Origin: Candidatus Thiodiazotropha taylori
Lineage (GTDB): Bacteria; Pseudomonadota; Gammaproteobacteria; Chromatiales; Chromatiaceae
Reading direction: 5' to 3'
NCBI GenBank assembly: GCA_019100305.1
Contig: JAHRHW010000340.1
Location: forward strand, 1-5,029
DNA: 5,029 bases
Shown here piece by piece: positions 4,991 through 5,029 of the stretch. A model generated the notes under the pieces. It worked only from the letters and a program-made list of their open reading frames with translations. It did not search any database and was not told the DNA's origin. Position 1 is the stretch's first letter, and every line of letters starts with the position of its first letter. Both the position numbers and the translations under genes were made by a program.

Positions 4991-5029
4991 ATGCGAAATA
5001 TCTATCTTCTAATTCTACTACTGACGACA
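4991..5029 (+). CDS. Start of another exported protein, cut by the window end
   Basis: ATG at 4991, one base after the stop of the NHL gene, opens a frame reading MRNIYLLILLLTT to the window edge. A positive residue followed by a run of Leu and Ile is the beginning of a signal peptide or membrane anchor. AAGGTGG (4975-4981) lies 9 nt upstream and can serve as ribosome binding site. An in-frame ATG at 4982 would add three residues and overlap the NHL gene by 8 bp. The product cannot be identified from 13 codons, but position and export signal make it a likely further part of the same system. Confidence 0.6.
   Translation, partial: MRNIYLLILLLTT

Noticed and set aside
4986..5012. ATG at 4986 overlapping the NHL stop as ATGA
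   Set aside because: This frame reaches a stop after eight codons; the frame from 4991 instead reads into a signal peptide.
1..5029. Mobile elements, CRISPR arrays, tRNA or rRNA genes
   Set aside because: No transposase-like product, spaced repeat array or RNA gene signature was seen; the window is filled by one gene cluster and its leader.

Overview
The window looks like part of a Gram-negative, probably proteobacterial, chromosome. Five complete genes and the first codons of a sixth lie head to tail on the + strand, and nearly all the products are exported: Sec signal peptides, two lipoboxes, c-type haem motifs and an outer-membrane barrel. The outer-membrane barrel and outer-membrane-type lipoproteins require a diderm cell. 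The lineage cannot be fixed from the sequence; a sulfur- or metal-metabolising proteobacterium is my inference.

Layout. Bases 1-225 are a non-coding leader with a sigma70-like promoter candidate, a direct repeat with about two-helical-turn spacing, and two adjacent inverted repeats. Then come: (1) 226-852, an exported tetrahaem cytochrome c of the paired-CXXCH type that resembles the filament-forming OmcE group; (2) 882-1565, a trihaem cytochrome lipoprotein with a ten-residue acidic tail; (3) 1620-1964, a small trihaem periplasmic cytochrome related to the C-terminal half of (2); (4) 1988-3985, a large cysteine-free protein read as an outer-membrane beta-barrel; (5) 3982-4989, a lipoprotein with a six-bladed NHL propeller; (6) from 4991, the signal peptide of another exported protein cut by the window edge. 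Spacing is short (29 bp, 54 bp, 23 bp, a 4-bp overlap, and 1 bp), so the genes probably form one operon read from the leader.

How they may work together. The set (multihaem secreted cytochrome, periplasmic-side haem carriers, porin-like barrel, NHL lipoprotein) is the composition expected of an extracellular electron transfer conduit. In this model the small cytochromes collect electrons in the periplasm, the barrel provides the passage across the outer membrane, and the tetrahaem protein accepts them outside, possibly as a cytochrome filament. None of the genes is a clear MtrA (decahaem) or MtrB (CXXC-containing) homologue, so this is not a standard Mtr system. Electrons could also flow inward. 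Two RNA-level features, a perfect 15-bp hairpin inside the start of gene 2 and a smaller one between genes 2 and 3, could make gene 1 mRNA more abundant than the rest, which would suit a structural subunit.
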